The position numbers and the translations under genes are program-made. This document shows positions 34,193-42,739 of a DNA stretch of 64,000 bases, piece by piece (position 1 is the first letter of the stretch; each line of letters opens with the position of its first letter). Source of the DNA: Streptomyces sp. H39-S7 (lineage in GTDB: Bacteria; Actinomycetota; Actinomycetes; Streptomycetales; Streptomycetaceae). The DNA is taken from the NCBI RefSeq assembly GCF_027158205.1, contig NZ_JAPVLU010000003.1, positions 268,858 through 332,857 on the forward strand. The letters run 5' to 3'. The notes under the pieces were generated by a model. The model searched no databases and was not told the origin of the DNA. It was given only the letters and a program-made list of their open reading frames with translations.

Positions 34193-35851
34193 TCAGAAGC
34201 CCCTGGTGCGCTTGGCCGCGCGGCGCCGGGCCGGGTCGGCGGAGCCCGGGGTCTTGAGGAACATGCGGGCGATCTCCCCGCCGAGGTTCACCCCGATCGC
34301 GACGGCGAGGGCGAGTGCCGCGGCCTTCGTCAGGGAGGTGAACCCCTCCGCCGTGTGGTTCTGGGTGAAGGCGAGCAGCCCGAAGTACGTCGCCGAGCCG
34401 GGCAGCAGCGGGCCGATCGCGGCCGTGACGTACGGCAGGACCGACGCGTACCGGTAGCGGGCCATCAGCTGGCCGAAGAGGCCGACCAGGCCCGCCGCGG
34501 CCGCGGTGGCGACGACCGGGTTGGCGCCGAGCTGCTGGTGGAGCACCCCGTAGACCGTCCAGGCGACGCCGCCGTTGAGCGTGGCGAGCAGCAGCACCCC
34601 GCGCTCGCACTGCAGCAGCACCGCGAAGGCGAGGGTGAGGGACATCGCGGACAGCAGCTGCACCCAGGGGTGGTCGTAGGCGCGCAGCGCCTGCTCCGGG
34701 TCGAAGTCGGCGCCGAGCCGCACCCCCGCGTAGAGCACGATCGTGACGCCGAAGACGATGCCGACGACGAGGTACATGACCTCCAGCAGGCGGGCGGACG
34801 CGGTGATGTAGAAGCCGGTCAGGCCGTCCTGGACCCCTGCCACCAGGGCACGGCCCGGCAGCAGGGTGAAGAGTCCGCCGGTGATCACCGCGGACGCCTG
34901 GAGGTCGGTGGCGCCCGGCAGGTGGTCGGCGTAGAGGTTGACGACGATGCCCATCGCGGCGGCCGGCATCGCGGCGGCGGCGAACTGGTAGAACTCCGGC
35001 AGCCCGCGCCCGGCGCACAGCCAGGCCAGCCGGTCGCCGAGCATCGCGGCCAGCGCCGCCGCGAAGAAGATCAGCGGACCACCGCCGACCAGGATGCTCG
35101 CCGAGCCGGCCAGCAGCCCGGCGGCGCCGGTCAGCACCCAGCCGCTGTACGGGTGCCGGTTGCGTCGGATGGCGGCGAGCCGGCCGTAGGAGTCCTCCAG
35201 CGTCGCCTCGTGCGCGGTGATGTCGTCGACGAGCTGGAAGACCGCCGCCAGCCGCGTGTAGTCGGCGACCCGGCGGCGGACGGTACGGCTCGCGGTGAGC
35301 GGCGGCTCGACGAGGGACGGCTGGTACGAGATGCCGAGCAGCGTGAACGTGACGGTGGGTTCCACCCGGGCCAGACCGTAGGCGTGCGCGACGCCGAACA
35401 TCGCCGCTTCGACGTCCTCGGCCCCCTCGCCGCCCGCGAGCAGCAGCTCGCCGATGCGCAGCGTGAGGTCGAGCACGCGGGGCACCGGCGGGCCGGCCTC
35501 GGGCTTGTCCGCGGGCAGCTCGGGCACCGGGCGTTCGGTGACCGGCATCCGGACCAGCTCGCGCATGCGGTCCTGCCAGGGGACGACGCCCTTGGTGAGC
35601 CGTATGACGGGGATGCCGTCGGGGGGTGTGAACGCGTTCCCGGCGCCGGCGCCGTAGGCGGCGGACGAGGCGGGCGCGGTGAAGGCGGAGCCTTCCGCCT
35701 CCGGTCCGGCCGGCAGCTCCACCCCGGTCGGTGCGGCGAACTCCGACGTCGTCGAGCCATCGGGTTCCGGGACCGGTGGCATCGGTACGCCCACGGGTGG
35801 GGTGAACTCCGACCGCGACTCGTCCGAGTCCGGCTTCTCTTCGTCCGACAC
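34193..35851 (-). CDS. ThrE-family threonine/serine exporter
   Basis: The 552-residue membrane protein has an N-terminal hydrophilic part with repeated FTPP/FTAP-type units (EFTPPVGVPMPP, FTPPDGIPV). The ThrE domain follows, with LRIGELLLAGGEGAEDVEAAMFGVAHAYGL and about ten hydrophobic segments. The fused ThrE and ThrE_2 halves match single-chain actinobacterial exporters. The GTG at 35849-35851 (VSDEEKPD) is chosen because GGAGGT lies 10 bases upstream. It is the gene after dedA on the minus strand and likely exports small hydroxy amino acids by proton exchange. Confidence 0.88.
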   Translation of the reverse strand: MSDEEKPDSDESRSEFTPPVGVPMPPVPEPDGSTTSEFAAPTGVELPAGPEAEGSAFTAPASSAAYGAGAGNAFTPPDGIPVIRLTKGVVPWQDRMRELVRMPVTERPVPELPADKPEAGPPVPRVLDLTLRIGELLLAGGEGAEDVEAAMFGVAHAYGLARVEPTVTFTLLGISYQPSLVEPPLTASRTVRRRVADYTRLAAVFQLVDDITAHEATLEDSYGRLAAIRRNRHPYSGWVLTGAAGLLAGSASILVGGGPLIFFAAALAAMLGDRLAWLCAGRGLPEFYQFAAAAMPAAAMGIVVNLYADHLPGATDLQASAVITGGLFTLLPGRALVAGVQDGLTGFYITASARLLEVMYLVVGIVFGVTIVLYAGVRLGADFDPEQALRAYDHPWVQLLSAMSLTLAFAVLLQCERGVLLLATLNGGVAWTVYGVLHQQLGANPVVATAAAAGLVGLFGQLMARYRYASVLPYVTAAIGPLLPGSATYFGLLAFTQNHTAEGFTSLTKAAALALAVAIGVNLGGEIARMFLKTPGSADPARRRAAKRTRGF

Positions 35852-35949
35852 GTTGACCGACCACCTCCGATGATCAGTGTGCAGGGCGCACCGCGTCGAC
35901 CGCGATTCCCGCCCCGCCCACCGCACCGCCGGCCGGTGCCGGCTCCGCG

Positions 35950-36654
35950 CTACCGCGCCCGGTGGCGGCCGCCCCGGCCGGCGGAGCCGACGGGCGGCGG
36001 GGGCACGTCCGCGGGGGGCCGGGGGCCCTCCTTCTTCGACTTCGCGCGGGCCCGGAGGAACTCGATCGCGATCGGGACGACCGAGACGAGCACGATCGCG
36101 ACCAGGATCAGCTCGATGTTCTTGTGGACGAACGCGATCTGGCCGAGCCAGTAACCGAGGAGGGTGACGCCGCCGCCCCAGAGCGTTCCGCCGATGATGT
36201 TGTAGGTGACGAACGTCCGGTAGTTCATCCGGCTGACGCCGGCGATGATCGGCGTGAACGTGCGGACGATGGGCACGAAGCGGGCCAGCACGATCGACTT
36301 GGGGCCGTGCTTCTCGAAGAAGGCGTGGGCCTTCTCGATGTTCTCCTGCTTGAAGAGCCGGGAGTCCGGCCGCCGGAAGAGCGAGGGCCCGACCTTGCGG
36401 CCGAAGAGGAAGCCGACCTGGTCACCGACGATCGCGGCGACGACGATGAGCAGCGTCACCAGCCACAGCGGGGTCTTGAGAGTGCCACCCGCGACCAGGA
36501 GTCCGGTCGTGAAGAGGAGCGAGTCCCCGGGCAGGAAGAATCCGATCAGCAGGCCCGACTCGGCGAAGACGATCAACAGCACGCCCCACAGGCCGAACGA
36601 GTTGATCAGGTGGTCGGGATCGAGCCAGCTGGGGCCCAGGGCGAGGTTCGTCAC
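35950..36654 (-). CDS. DedA-family membrane protein (first copy)
   Basis: The 234-residue SNARE-associated/DedA protein has the conserved VFAESGLLIGFFLPGDSLLF, GDQVGFLFGRKVGP and LARFVPIVRTFTPIIAGVSRM, with re-entrant and membrane helices. DedA proteins are thought to act as proton-driven lipid transporters (undecaprenyl phosphate or phospholipid flipping). Both key acidic and arginine residues are kept. The GTG start at 36654 fits the family. A second DedA gene lies at 55155 in this window. Confidence 0.91.
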   Translation of the reverse strand: MTNLALGPSWLDPDHLINSFGLWGVLLIVFAESGLLIGFFLPGDSLLFTTGLLVAGGTLKTPLWLVTLLIVVAAIVGDQVGFLFGRKVGPSLFRRPDSRLFKQENIEKAHAFFEKHGPKSIVLARFVPIVRTFTPIIAGVSRMNYRTFVTYNIIGGTLWGGGVTLLGYWLGQIAFVHKNIELILVAIVLVSVVPIAIEFLRARAKSKKEGPRPPADVPPPPVGSAGRGGRHRAR

Positions 36655-36792
36655 CGTTCAAACGTACCAATCGAATCGTTGCGCCCCCTGTGGGCGGCGG
36701 CCGGGCCCGATCCGTGCGCGACCCGTGACGGTTCGGTGAGGTATCAGCGCGGCGGAATTCGCGCCAGTCGAGTTGGCCGAAACGTTCCCCAA

Positions 36793-36832
36793 CGCGGTGG
36801 TGGTGCATTACGTTCTCCGCAACGCCACCGCG
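36793..36832. repeat. Inverted repeat in the leader of the ABC ATPase gene
   Basis: CGCGGTGG (36793-36800) and CCACCGCG (36825-36832) face each other across 24 bases, 56 bases before the ATPase start. It may form a leader hairpin or an operator; no known motif is recognised. Confidence 0.3.
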
Positions 36833-36887
36833 TGCACCATGGGTACATCTCCTGTCACAGCATCTGAACTTTCTGGCGGATCCTGTT

Positions 36888-38246
36888 ATGACGCGCGCCA
36901 TCTCCATGCACGAACTCTCGAAGTTCTATCCGAAGCAGGCCGCCCCGGCGGTCGACCGGTTTAGCTTGGACATCGCCCCCGGCGAGTTCCTGGTGATGCT
37001 CGGCCCTTCGGGCTGCGGCAAATCCACTGTGCTGCGCATGATCGCGGGGCTGGAGGACATCAGCTCCGGGGAGCTGCTGCTGGACGGCGAGTACGCGAAC
37101 AACCTCGCGCCCGGTGACCGCCGGATGGCGATGGTGTTCCAGAACTTCGCGCTGTATCCGAGCATGACCAGCCGGCAGAACATCGGGTTCCCGCTGCGCT
37201 TCGAGATGCCGGGTGAGGACCAGAACCCGCGGGTCGAGGAGACCGCGCGGATCCTGGGCATCGAGGAGATCCTGGACCGCTACCCCGGACAGCTGTCCGG
37301 CGGTGAGCGGCAGCGGGTCGCGATGGGCCGCGCCATCTCGCGGCATCCGTCGGTCTTCCTGATGGACGAGCCGCTGTCGAACCTGGACGCCAAGCTGCGC
37401 TCGCACCTGCGCGCCGAGATCGCCCGGCTGACCCGCGGAATGGGCGTCACCACCGTGTATGTGACGCACGATCAGGCCGAGGCCATGTCGCTCGGCGACC
37501 GCGTCGCGGTCATGCGCGGCGGGGTGCTGCAGCAGGTCGGGACGCCGCGCGACACCTACCACCTGCCGGTGAACGTGTTCGTCGCCGCGTTCATCGGAAC
37601 GCCGCGGATCAATCTGCTGCAGGCCACGGTGCTGGCGCCGCTGGGCGGCGGCATGTGGATCGACTTCGGGCGGCAGCGCCTGGGGCTGCCGGAGCCGCTG
37701 AGCCTGGACCACCAGATGCTCCGCATCCAGCAGGGCCGCGACATCATCGTCGGGCTGCGCTCGGAGGCGGTGCGGATCGCGGCGCCGAGCGGCGCGCACG
37801 CGGGCGAGGTGGTGCTCAGCGGCATCGTCGAGCACGTGGAGTACCAGGGGCACGAGTGCCTGGTGCATCTGAACACCGGAGCGAAGCCGGCGGTCGTGCC
37901 GGAGCTCGAGGCGCCCCGGCTGCCCGTGCAGCGCACCCGTTCCGCGGCGCGGCGGGCGGCCGCCGGACCGGGCGGGCTGGGCAAGCTGGCGCGCAAGGCG
38001 GCCGGGCGGTTCCCGGGGCTGCTCCAGGAGCCCGACACGTCCGGCGCGGTCAAGGTGCTCGACCCGCCGCAGGCCGACCGCGCGGAGCAGCCGACCGGCG
38101 ACCTGGTGGTCCGCACGGGCCCCGACATCCGGGTCCGGCCCGGGGACCGGGTGCCGCTCCTGGTGGACCTGGCGCACCTCTACATCTTCGACAACACCGG
38201 CCGCCGGATCTGCCCCGCTCCGGCGGAACAGCCGCGCCTGGAGTAG
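36888..38246 (+). CDS. Sugar-type ABC transporter ATP-binding protein, MsiK/UgpC-like, orphan
   Basis: The 452-residue protein has Walker A GPSGCGKS (about 40-47), signature LSGGERQRVAMGRAI, Walker B VFLMDEPLSNLD and the H-loop VTHDQAEAMSLGDRV, then an OB/TOBE-type regulatory domain. It is about 75 residues longer than MsiK. The extra sequence is an Arg/Ala/Gly-rich stretch at about 345-385 inside the C-terminal domain. No permease adjoins, so like MsiK it may energise several sugar importers. Start: ATG at 36888. Confidence 0.9.
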   Translation: MTRAISMHELSKFYPKQAAPAVDRFSLDIAPGEFLVMLGPSGCGKSTVLRMIAGLEDISSGELLLDGEYANNLAPGDRRMAMVFQNFALYPSMTSRQNIGFPLRFEMPGEDQNPRVEETARILGIEEILDRYPGQLSGGERQRVAMGRAISRHPSVFLMDEPLSNLDAKLRSHLRAEIARLTRGMGVTTVYVTHDQAEAMSLGDRVAVMRGGVLQQVGTPRDTYHLPVNVFVAAFIGTPRINLLQATVLAPLGGGMWIDFGRQRLGLPEPLSLDHQMLRIQQGRDIIVGLRSEAVRIAAPSGAHAGEVVLSGIVEHVEYQGHECLVHLNTGAKPAVVPELEAPRLPVQRTRSAARRAAAGPGGLGKLARKAAGRFPGLLQEPDTSGAVKVLDPPQADRAEQPTGDLVVRTGPDIRVRPGDRVPLLVDLAHLYIFDNTGRRICPAPAEQPRLE

Positions 38247-38287
38247 TCCGGCGTGCGGAGGCAGCCGTCAGGAGCCACCGTTCCCTC

Positions 38288-38653
38288 ATGGGTATCGACG
38301 ATTTCGGCGGCGGCCAGTCCGAGCGGTCCGACGTCCTGGTGGTGACCACGAACGAGGCGCCCGGCTACCGGGTCGAGAAGGTGATCGGCGAGGTCTTCGG
38401 GCTGACCGTGCGCTCCCGGCACATCGGGAGCCAGATCGGCGCCGGGCTCAAGTCGATGGTCGGCGGTGAGCTGAAGGGTCTGACGAAGACCCTGGTGCAG
38501 ACCCGCAACCAGGCGATGGAGCGGCTGGTCGAGCAGGCCCAGGCCCGCGGGGCGAACGCCGTGCTCATGATGCGCTTCGACGTGACCGAGGCGGCCGACG
38601 TGGGCACGGAGGTGTGCGCGTACGGCACCGCGGTGGTGCTGGTGCGGGAGTAG
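38288..38653 (+). CDS. YbjQ family (UPF0145) protein
   Basis: The 121-residue protein shows the YbjQ pattern: VVTTNEAPGYRVEKVIGEVFGLTVRS, then GGELKGLTKTLVQTRNQAMERL and ARGANAVLMMRFDVTE. Members form pentamers of unknown function, possibly binding metals or small ligands. It lies 42 bases after the ABC ATPase in the same direction and may be co-transcribed. No catalytic residues are identified. Confidence 0.88.
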   Translation: MGIDDFGGGQSERSDVLVVTTNEAPGYRVEKVIGEVFGLTVRSRHIGSQIGAGLKSMVGGELKGLTKTLVQTRNQAMERLVEQAQARGANAVLMMRFDVTEAADVGTEVCAYGTAVVLVRE

Positions 38654-38701
38654 CCGCCGCCCGGCCGTCCTTCCGGGCGAACGCCGACGTCCCGCGCGGC
38701 G

Positions 38702-38716
38702 CAAGTGACACACTTG
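38702..38716. promoter_or_regulatory. Palindrome just before the LysE-type exporter gene
   Basis: CAAGTG-ACA-CACTTG has six-base perfect arms and ends 5 bases before the ATG at 38722. A protein bound here would block translation start or a leaderless promoter. The regulator is unknown; exporters of this family are usually controlled by LysR or Lrp proteins, but none is adjacent. Confidence 0.45.
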
Positions 38717-38721
38717 TTCGC

Positions 38722-39384
38722 ATGCTCGGGATAACTGATCTTTCCACGTACCTGGCGGGGCTGGCCCTGATCATCCTGCTGCCCGGCCCGAACTCGCTGT
38801 ACGTGGTGTCGGTGGCGGCCCGGCTCGGGCCGCGCACCGGCTACCGGGCGGCGGCCGGGGTGCTGTGCGGGGACGCCGTGCTGATGATGCTGTCGGCGGG
38901 CGGGGTGGCGTCGCTGCTGCAGGCCAGCCCGGTGGCGTTCACCGTGGTCAAGCTCGCCGGCGCGGGCTATCTGACCTGGCTCGCGGCGGGCATGCTGCGC
39001 GGGGCGGTGGCGCTGTGGCGCGGGCGGGCCGAGCGGAACGCGGCGGCCCGCGGCGGGGAGGGCGCACCCCAGGAGAAGGCGGAGCGGCCGTTCCGCCGGG
39101 CGCTGGTGGTCAGCCTGTTCAACCCGAAGGCGATCCTGTTCTTCGTCGCGTTCTTCGTGCAGTTCGTCGACCCGGCGTACGCGCACCCCGGGCTGTCGTT
39201 CCTCGCGCTCGGCGCCTGGGCGCAACTGTTCAGCTTCACCTATCTGACGGTGCTCATCTTCAGCGGCACCTACCTGGCGGCGGCCTTCCGGCGGCGCCGG
39301 CGGCTGACGGCGGGACTGTCGGCGGGGGCGGGGGCGCTCTTCCTGGGCTTCGCCGCGAAGCTGTCGCTGGCCGGCACGGCGTGA
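38722..39384 (+). CDS. LysE/RhtB-family amino acid exporter (LeuE-like)
   Basis: The 220-residue protein has six membrane segments and the conserved start ALIILLPGPNSLYVVSVAARLGPRTGYRAAAGVLCGD, with FNPKAILFFVAFFVQFV in the second half. A polar loop at about 104-125 joins the two halves. LPGPN is the RhtB signature. It removes excess amino acids such as leucine; the substrate is not decided by sequence. The ATG at 38722 has no clear Shine-Dalgarno, being preceded by the palindrome 38702-38716. Confidence 0.9.
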   Translation: MLGITDLSTYLAGLALIILLPGPNSLYVVSVAARLGPRTGYRAAAGVLCGDAVLMMLSAGGVASLLQASPVAFTVVKLAGAGYLTWLAAGMLRGAVALWRGRAERNAAARGGEGAPQEKAERPFRRALVVSLFNPKAILFFVAFFVQFVDPAYAHPGLSFLALGAWAQLFSFTYLTVLIFSGTYLAAAFRRRRRLTAGLSAGAGALFLGFAAKLSLAGTA

Positions 39385-39476
39385 CCCACGGGGGCGGCGG
39401 GGGCTGAACTCCTGACGGGCGGCACGGCCGGGGGCGTCGTATCGTCCCGATGGGGACCCCTAGAGGAGGCACCATC

Positions 39477-39533
39477 ATGAGCACGCTGCATGTCACCGTC
39501 ACCGTCGCCGTCCGCTGCCCGGCCACCGTCTGA
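39477..39533 (+). CDS. 18-codon leader ORF overlapping the gadB start
   Basis: ATG at 39477-39479 opens 18 codons reading MSTLHVTVTVAVRCPATV and ends at TGA 39531-39533, whose A is the first base of the gadB ATG (TGATG). It is preceded by a very strong GAGGAGG (39463-39469), whereas gadB itself has no Shine-Dalgarno in the bases before its ATG. Ribosomes would therefore load on the leader and restart at gadB. The peptide alternates Val and Thr and has one Cys. It could be a sensing leader or simply a coupling device; a start of gadB inside this frame is excluded by the stop. Confidence 0.6.
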   Translation: MSTLHVTVTVAVRCPATV

Positions 39534-40939
39534 TGGGGCTGCACAAGGGAGCCGGCGACTCCCGTCCACTCGCGGTCAACCCCTTCTACTCGGGCGACGC
39601 CGACCCTGTCGGCAGCATGCGCGCCGCGCCGCCCAAGCACCGGCTGCCGGACGGCCCCATGGCGCCGCACGTCGCTTACCAGCTGGTCCACGACGAGCTG
39701 ATGCTCGACGGGAACTCACGGCTCAACCTGGCGACGTTCGTCACCACGTGGATGGAACCGCAGGCCGACGTACTGATGGCCGAGTGCCGCGACAAGAACA
39801 TGATCGACAAGGACGAGTACCCGCGTACCGCCGAGCTGGAGCGGCGCTGCGTGGCGATCCTCGCCGACCTGTGGAACGCGCCCGATCCGGAGGCCGTCAT
39901 CGGCTGCTCGACAACGGGCTCCTCCGAGGCCTGCATGCTCGCCGGCATGGCCCTCAAGCGGCGCTGGGCGAAACGGAACGCGGACCGCTATCCGGCGACG
40001 GCCAGACCCAATCTGGTCATGGGCGCCAACGTGCAGGTGTGCTGGGAGAAGTTCTGCGCGTTCTGGGAGGTCGAGGCGCGGCTGGTGCCCGTCAGCGGCG
40101 ACCGGCTGCACCTGGACGCCGAGTCGGCCGTGGCGCTGTGCGACGAGAACACGATCGGCGTAGTCGCCGTGCTCGGATCGACCTTCGACGGATCGTACGA
40201 ACCGGTCGCGGAGATCTGCGCGGCCCTCGACGCGCTCCAGGAGCGCACCGGCCTGGACGTACCGGTCCATGTGGACGGCGCGTCCGGCGCGATGGTCGCC
40301 CCCTTCCTCGACGAGGACCTCGTCTGGGACTTCCGGCTCCCCCGCGTCGCCTCGATCAACACCTCGGGCCACAAGTACGGGCTGGTCTACCCCGGCGTCG
40401 GCTGGGCGCTGTGGCGTGACCGCGACGCCCTCCCCGAGGAGCTGGTCTTCCGCGTCAACTACCTCGGCGGCGACATGCCGACCTTCGCCCTCAACTTCTC
40501 CCGGCCGGGCGCGCAGGTCGTGGCGCAGTACTACACGTTCCTGCGGCTGGGGCGTGACGGCTACCGCACCGTCCAGCAGAGCAGCAGGGACGTGGCGATG
40601 TCGCTGGCCTCGCGGATCGAGGAACTCGGCGACTTCCGGCTGGTCACCAGGGGCGACCAGTTGCCGGTCTTCGCCTTCACCACCGTCGACGGGATCAAGA
40701 ACTACGACGTCTTCGACGTGTCGCGCCGGCTCCGCGAACACGGCTGGCTGGTCCCCGCGTACACCTATCCGGCCGATCGCGAGGACCTCGCGGTCCTGCG
40801 GGTGGTCTGCCGCAACGGCTTCTCCGACGACCTGGCGGACCTGCTCATCGAGGAGCTCGCCCGGCTGCTGCCCGAACTCCGCCGCCAGAGCGAGCCACTG
40901 GACCGCCCGGGAACGGTGGCGACGGCGTTCCACCACTGA
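39533..40939 (+). CDS. gad: Glutamate decarboxylase
   Basis: The 468-residue PLP enzyme converts glutamate to GABA while consuming a proton. It is close to the GadB group: MLDGNSRLNLATFVTTWMEP, IGCSTTGSSEACMLAGMALK, HVDGASGAMVAPF and the PLP lysine in INTSGHKYGLVYPGVGW. The C-terminus ends in TAFHH, as in acid-regulated bacterial enzymes. No antiporter gene follows. Translation appears coupled to the small leader ORF upstream. It is convergent with the MreB-like gene 47 bases away. Confidence 0.95.
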   Translation: MGLHKGAGDSRPLAVNPFYSGDADPVGSMRAAPPKHRLPDGPMAPHVAYQLVHDELMLDGNSRLNLATFVTTWMEPQADVLMAECRDKNMIDKDEYPRTAELERRCVAILADLWNAPDPEAVIGCSTTGSSEACMLAGMALKRRWAKRNADRYPATARPNLVMGANVQVCWEKFCAFWEVEARLVPVSGDRLHLDAESAVALCDENTIGVVAVLGSTFDGSYEPVAEICAALDALQERTGLDVPVHVDGASGAMVAPFLDEDLVWDFRLPRVASINTSGHKYGLVYPGVGWALWRDRDALPEELVFRVNYLGGDMPTFALNFSRPGAQVVAQYYTFLRLGRDGYRTVQQSSRDVAMSLASRIEELGDFRLVTRGDQLPVFAFTTVDGIKNYDVFDVSRRLREHGWLVPAYTYPADREDLAVLRVVCRNGFSDDLADLLIEELARLLPELRRQSEPLDRPGTVATAFHH

Positions 40940-40986
40940 GGACGCGGTGTCGTGGACGGTCGCGCGATCAGCGGCGTCGTGGGCTG

Positions 40987-42015
40987 CTACGCGCTCAGCG
41001 GCGCCAGGGCGATGGGGCGGACGCGGCCCTCGATCATGGCGCCGAGGCCCTGGACCGCGCAGACGTCGGGGCGTTCGGCGAGGGAGACCGGGACGCCGGT
41101 CGCGTGCCGCAGCATGACGTCGAGGCCGGGCATCAGGGCGCTGCCGCCCGCGAGCGTGATGCCCCGGTCGGCGAGATCGGCGACCAGGTCCGGAGGGCAG
41201 CGGCGCAGGACGGTGCCGATGGCGTCGAGGACCGCCGTGAGCGGGGTGCGCATCGCGTGCCGCACGCCGTCGGCCTCGACGAGGACGGTACGGCCGAGGC
41301 CGCTGACGACGTCGCGGCCGTAGACCTCGGTGCTCCCGACGGCCGACCCCACGCTGCTGAACACGTGGTGCAGCGGGCGCACGGACTGGCTGGGGAGCAT
41401 CAGCTCGTGCTGGTTGCGCAGGTGCTGCACGACCGCGTGGTCGATGGCGTCGCCGCCCACCGGCACGGTCTCCGCCGAGACGATCGAGCCGAGCGACAGG
41501 ACCGCGATCTGCGTCGTGGCCGCCCCGCACAGCACGATCATGGTGGCCTCGGGGTGCTCGACGGGCAGTCCACAGCCGGCCGCCGCGCAGATCAGCGTGT
41601 CGACGAGTTCGACCCTGCGGGCGCCGAGCCCGAAGAGGGTCTCGGTCGCCGCGCGCTGCGCGAGCGGGTCACTGCCGTGCGGCATGCAGACGGCGGCGCG
41701 GGCCATCGGCGCGCGGCGCCAGGACGTGCGCAGTTTGTCGCGGAGGAGGTGGCGCAGCATCCGCTGGGCCATGGCGATGTCGACGACGCTGCCGTTGCTC
41801 ACCGGCCGCACCACGCGGATGTGCTCCGGGGTGCGCCCTTCCATCTGCTCGGCGCGGGCGCCGACCGCGATCAGCAGGCCGGTCGTGATGTCGACGGCGA
41901 CCACGCTCGGCTCGTCGACGACCAGGCCGACGTCCTTCAGGTGGACACGGGTCCTGGTGGCCCCGATGTCGAAGGCGACCGAGCAGCGGCGGATCTGGTC
42001 CAGGGTGGGGTTCAC
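40987..42015 (-). CDS. MreB/Mbl-like actin-family protein
   Basis: The 342-residue protein has the actin-fold nucleotide motifs: phosphate 1 VAFDIGATRTRVHL (about 13-26), VVRPVSNGSVVDIAMAQRML, phosphate 2 MIVLCGAATTQIAVLSLGS and the adenosine loop GITLAGGSALMPGLDVML. It departs from true MreB (IGATRT in place of DLGTANT), and no mreC or mreD follows, so it is a divergent extra MreB-like protein, of which streptomycetes have several. It may act in spore-wall formation. The GTG start overlaps the stop of the DUF7144 gene (GTGA, 42012-42015). Confidence 0.88.
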   Translation of the reverse strand: MNPTLDQIRRCSVAFDIGATRTRVHLKDVGLVVDEPSVVAVDITTGLLIAVGARAEQMEGRTPEHIRVVRPVSNGSVVDIAMAQRMLRHLLRDKLRTSWRRAPMARAAVCMPHGSDPLAQRAATETLFGLGARRVELVDTLICAAAGCGLPVEHPEATMIVLCGAATTQIAVLSLGSIVSAETVPVGGDAIDHAVVQHLRNQHELMLPSQSVRPLHHVFSSVGSAVGSTEVYGRDVVSGLGRTVLVEADGVRHAMRTPLTAVLDAIGTVLRRCPPDLVADLADRGITLAGGSALMPGLDVMLRHATGVPVSLAERPDVCAVQGLGAMIEGRVRPIALAPLSA

Positions 42016-42494
42016 AGCAGCGGCTCCGCGTCGGCGGTGGGGCGGTAGTTGGCGAGGGACCAGATCACGAAGACGTCGATCGCGATGATCGTGATCGCCC
42101 AGATGGGCTGGTAGGGCATGAACATGAAGTTCGCGAAGATGTGGAGCGCGGCCAGGCCGATACCGGCGATCCGCCCCCACGGGGCGCCCTTGAGCACGCT
42201 GTAGCCGACGACGGCCGCGATGATGCCGAGGATGAGGTGGATCCAGCCCCAGGTCGTCAGGTCGAAGCGGAAGGCGTACCCCGGGGTGGTGAGGTACACG
42301 TCGTCCTCGGCGATGGCGATGATGCCCTGGAGGATCGCCAGCACACCGGAGACGAGCAGCATGACGCCGGCGAAGACGGTGCCCCCGGCGGCCCAGCCGC
42401 TCGCGTGGCGGTCGGCCGGAGGGCGGTCACCGCTCCAGGAACCCCCCTGCGGGGTGGATGGCGGAGTGGACGCGGTGGGTGAATCCTGGCTCAC
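42012..42494 (-). CDS. DUF7144-type four-helix membrane protein
   Basis: The 160-residue protein has a polar Pro/Ser-rich N-terminus and four membrane helices (about 38-58, 78-100, 103-122 and 128-147), with FRFDLTTWGWIHLILGIIAAV and FVIWSLANYRP being characteristic of the group. The GTG at 42492-42494 (VSQDSPTAS) is the sensible start; an in-frame extension adds 14 residues. It is translationally coupled to the MreB-like gene, which suggests a joint envelope role. Function unknown. Confidence 0.8.
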   Translation of the reverse strand: MSQDSPTASTPPSTPQGGSWSGDRPPADRHASGWAAGGTVFAGVMLLVSGVLAILQGIIAIAEDDVYLTTPGYAFRFDLTTWGWIHLILGIIAAVVGYSVLKGAPWGRIAGIGLAALHIFANFMFMPYQPIWAITIIAIDVFVIWSLANYRPTADAEPLL

Positions 42495-42739
42495 AACGGG
42501 CTCCCGAGTTCGCGACGACCAGCACGACGGGAGCATTGATCATGATATTCCCGTCTTACGGACAAAAGGATCAACTGTCCGGAACGATCCCGCCACCGGA
42601 GATGGGCCGTTCGGGGGGCGGGGCCGGAACCGGGCCGCCAACGGATGCGCTTTCCGGCCCGGCGGCCGACGATGAGTGGTGGCCGCTGTGGTCAGGGGCC
42701 TGCCTGCGGCGACGCACTGACGGCGAGGGAGGCGGACGC

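Noticed and set aside
34193..35864. Minus-strand frame shifted relative to the ThrE-type gene, with Arg-rich content
   Set aside because: It has no domain and runs through the convergent terminator and ppa; the ThrE frame is the coding one.
40940..40986. Terminator between gad and the MreB-like gene
   Set aside because: Only short imperfect pairings are seen in the 47 bases.
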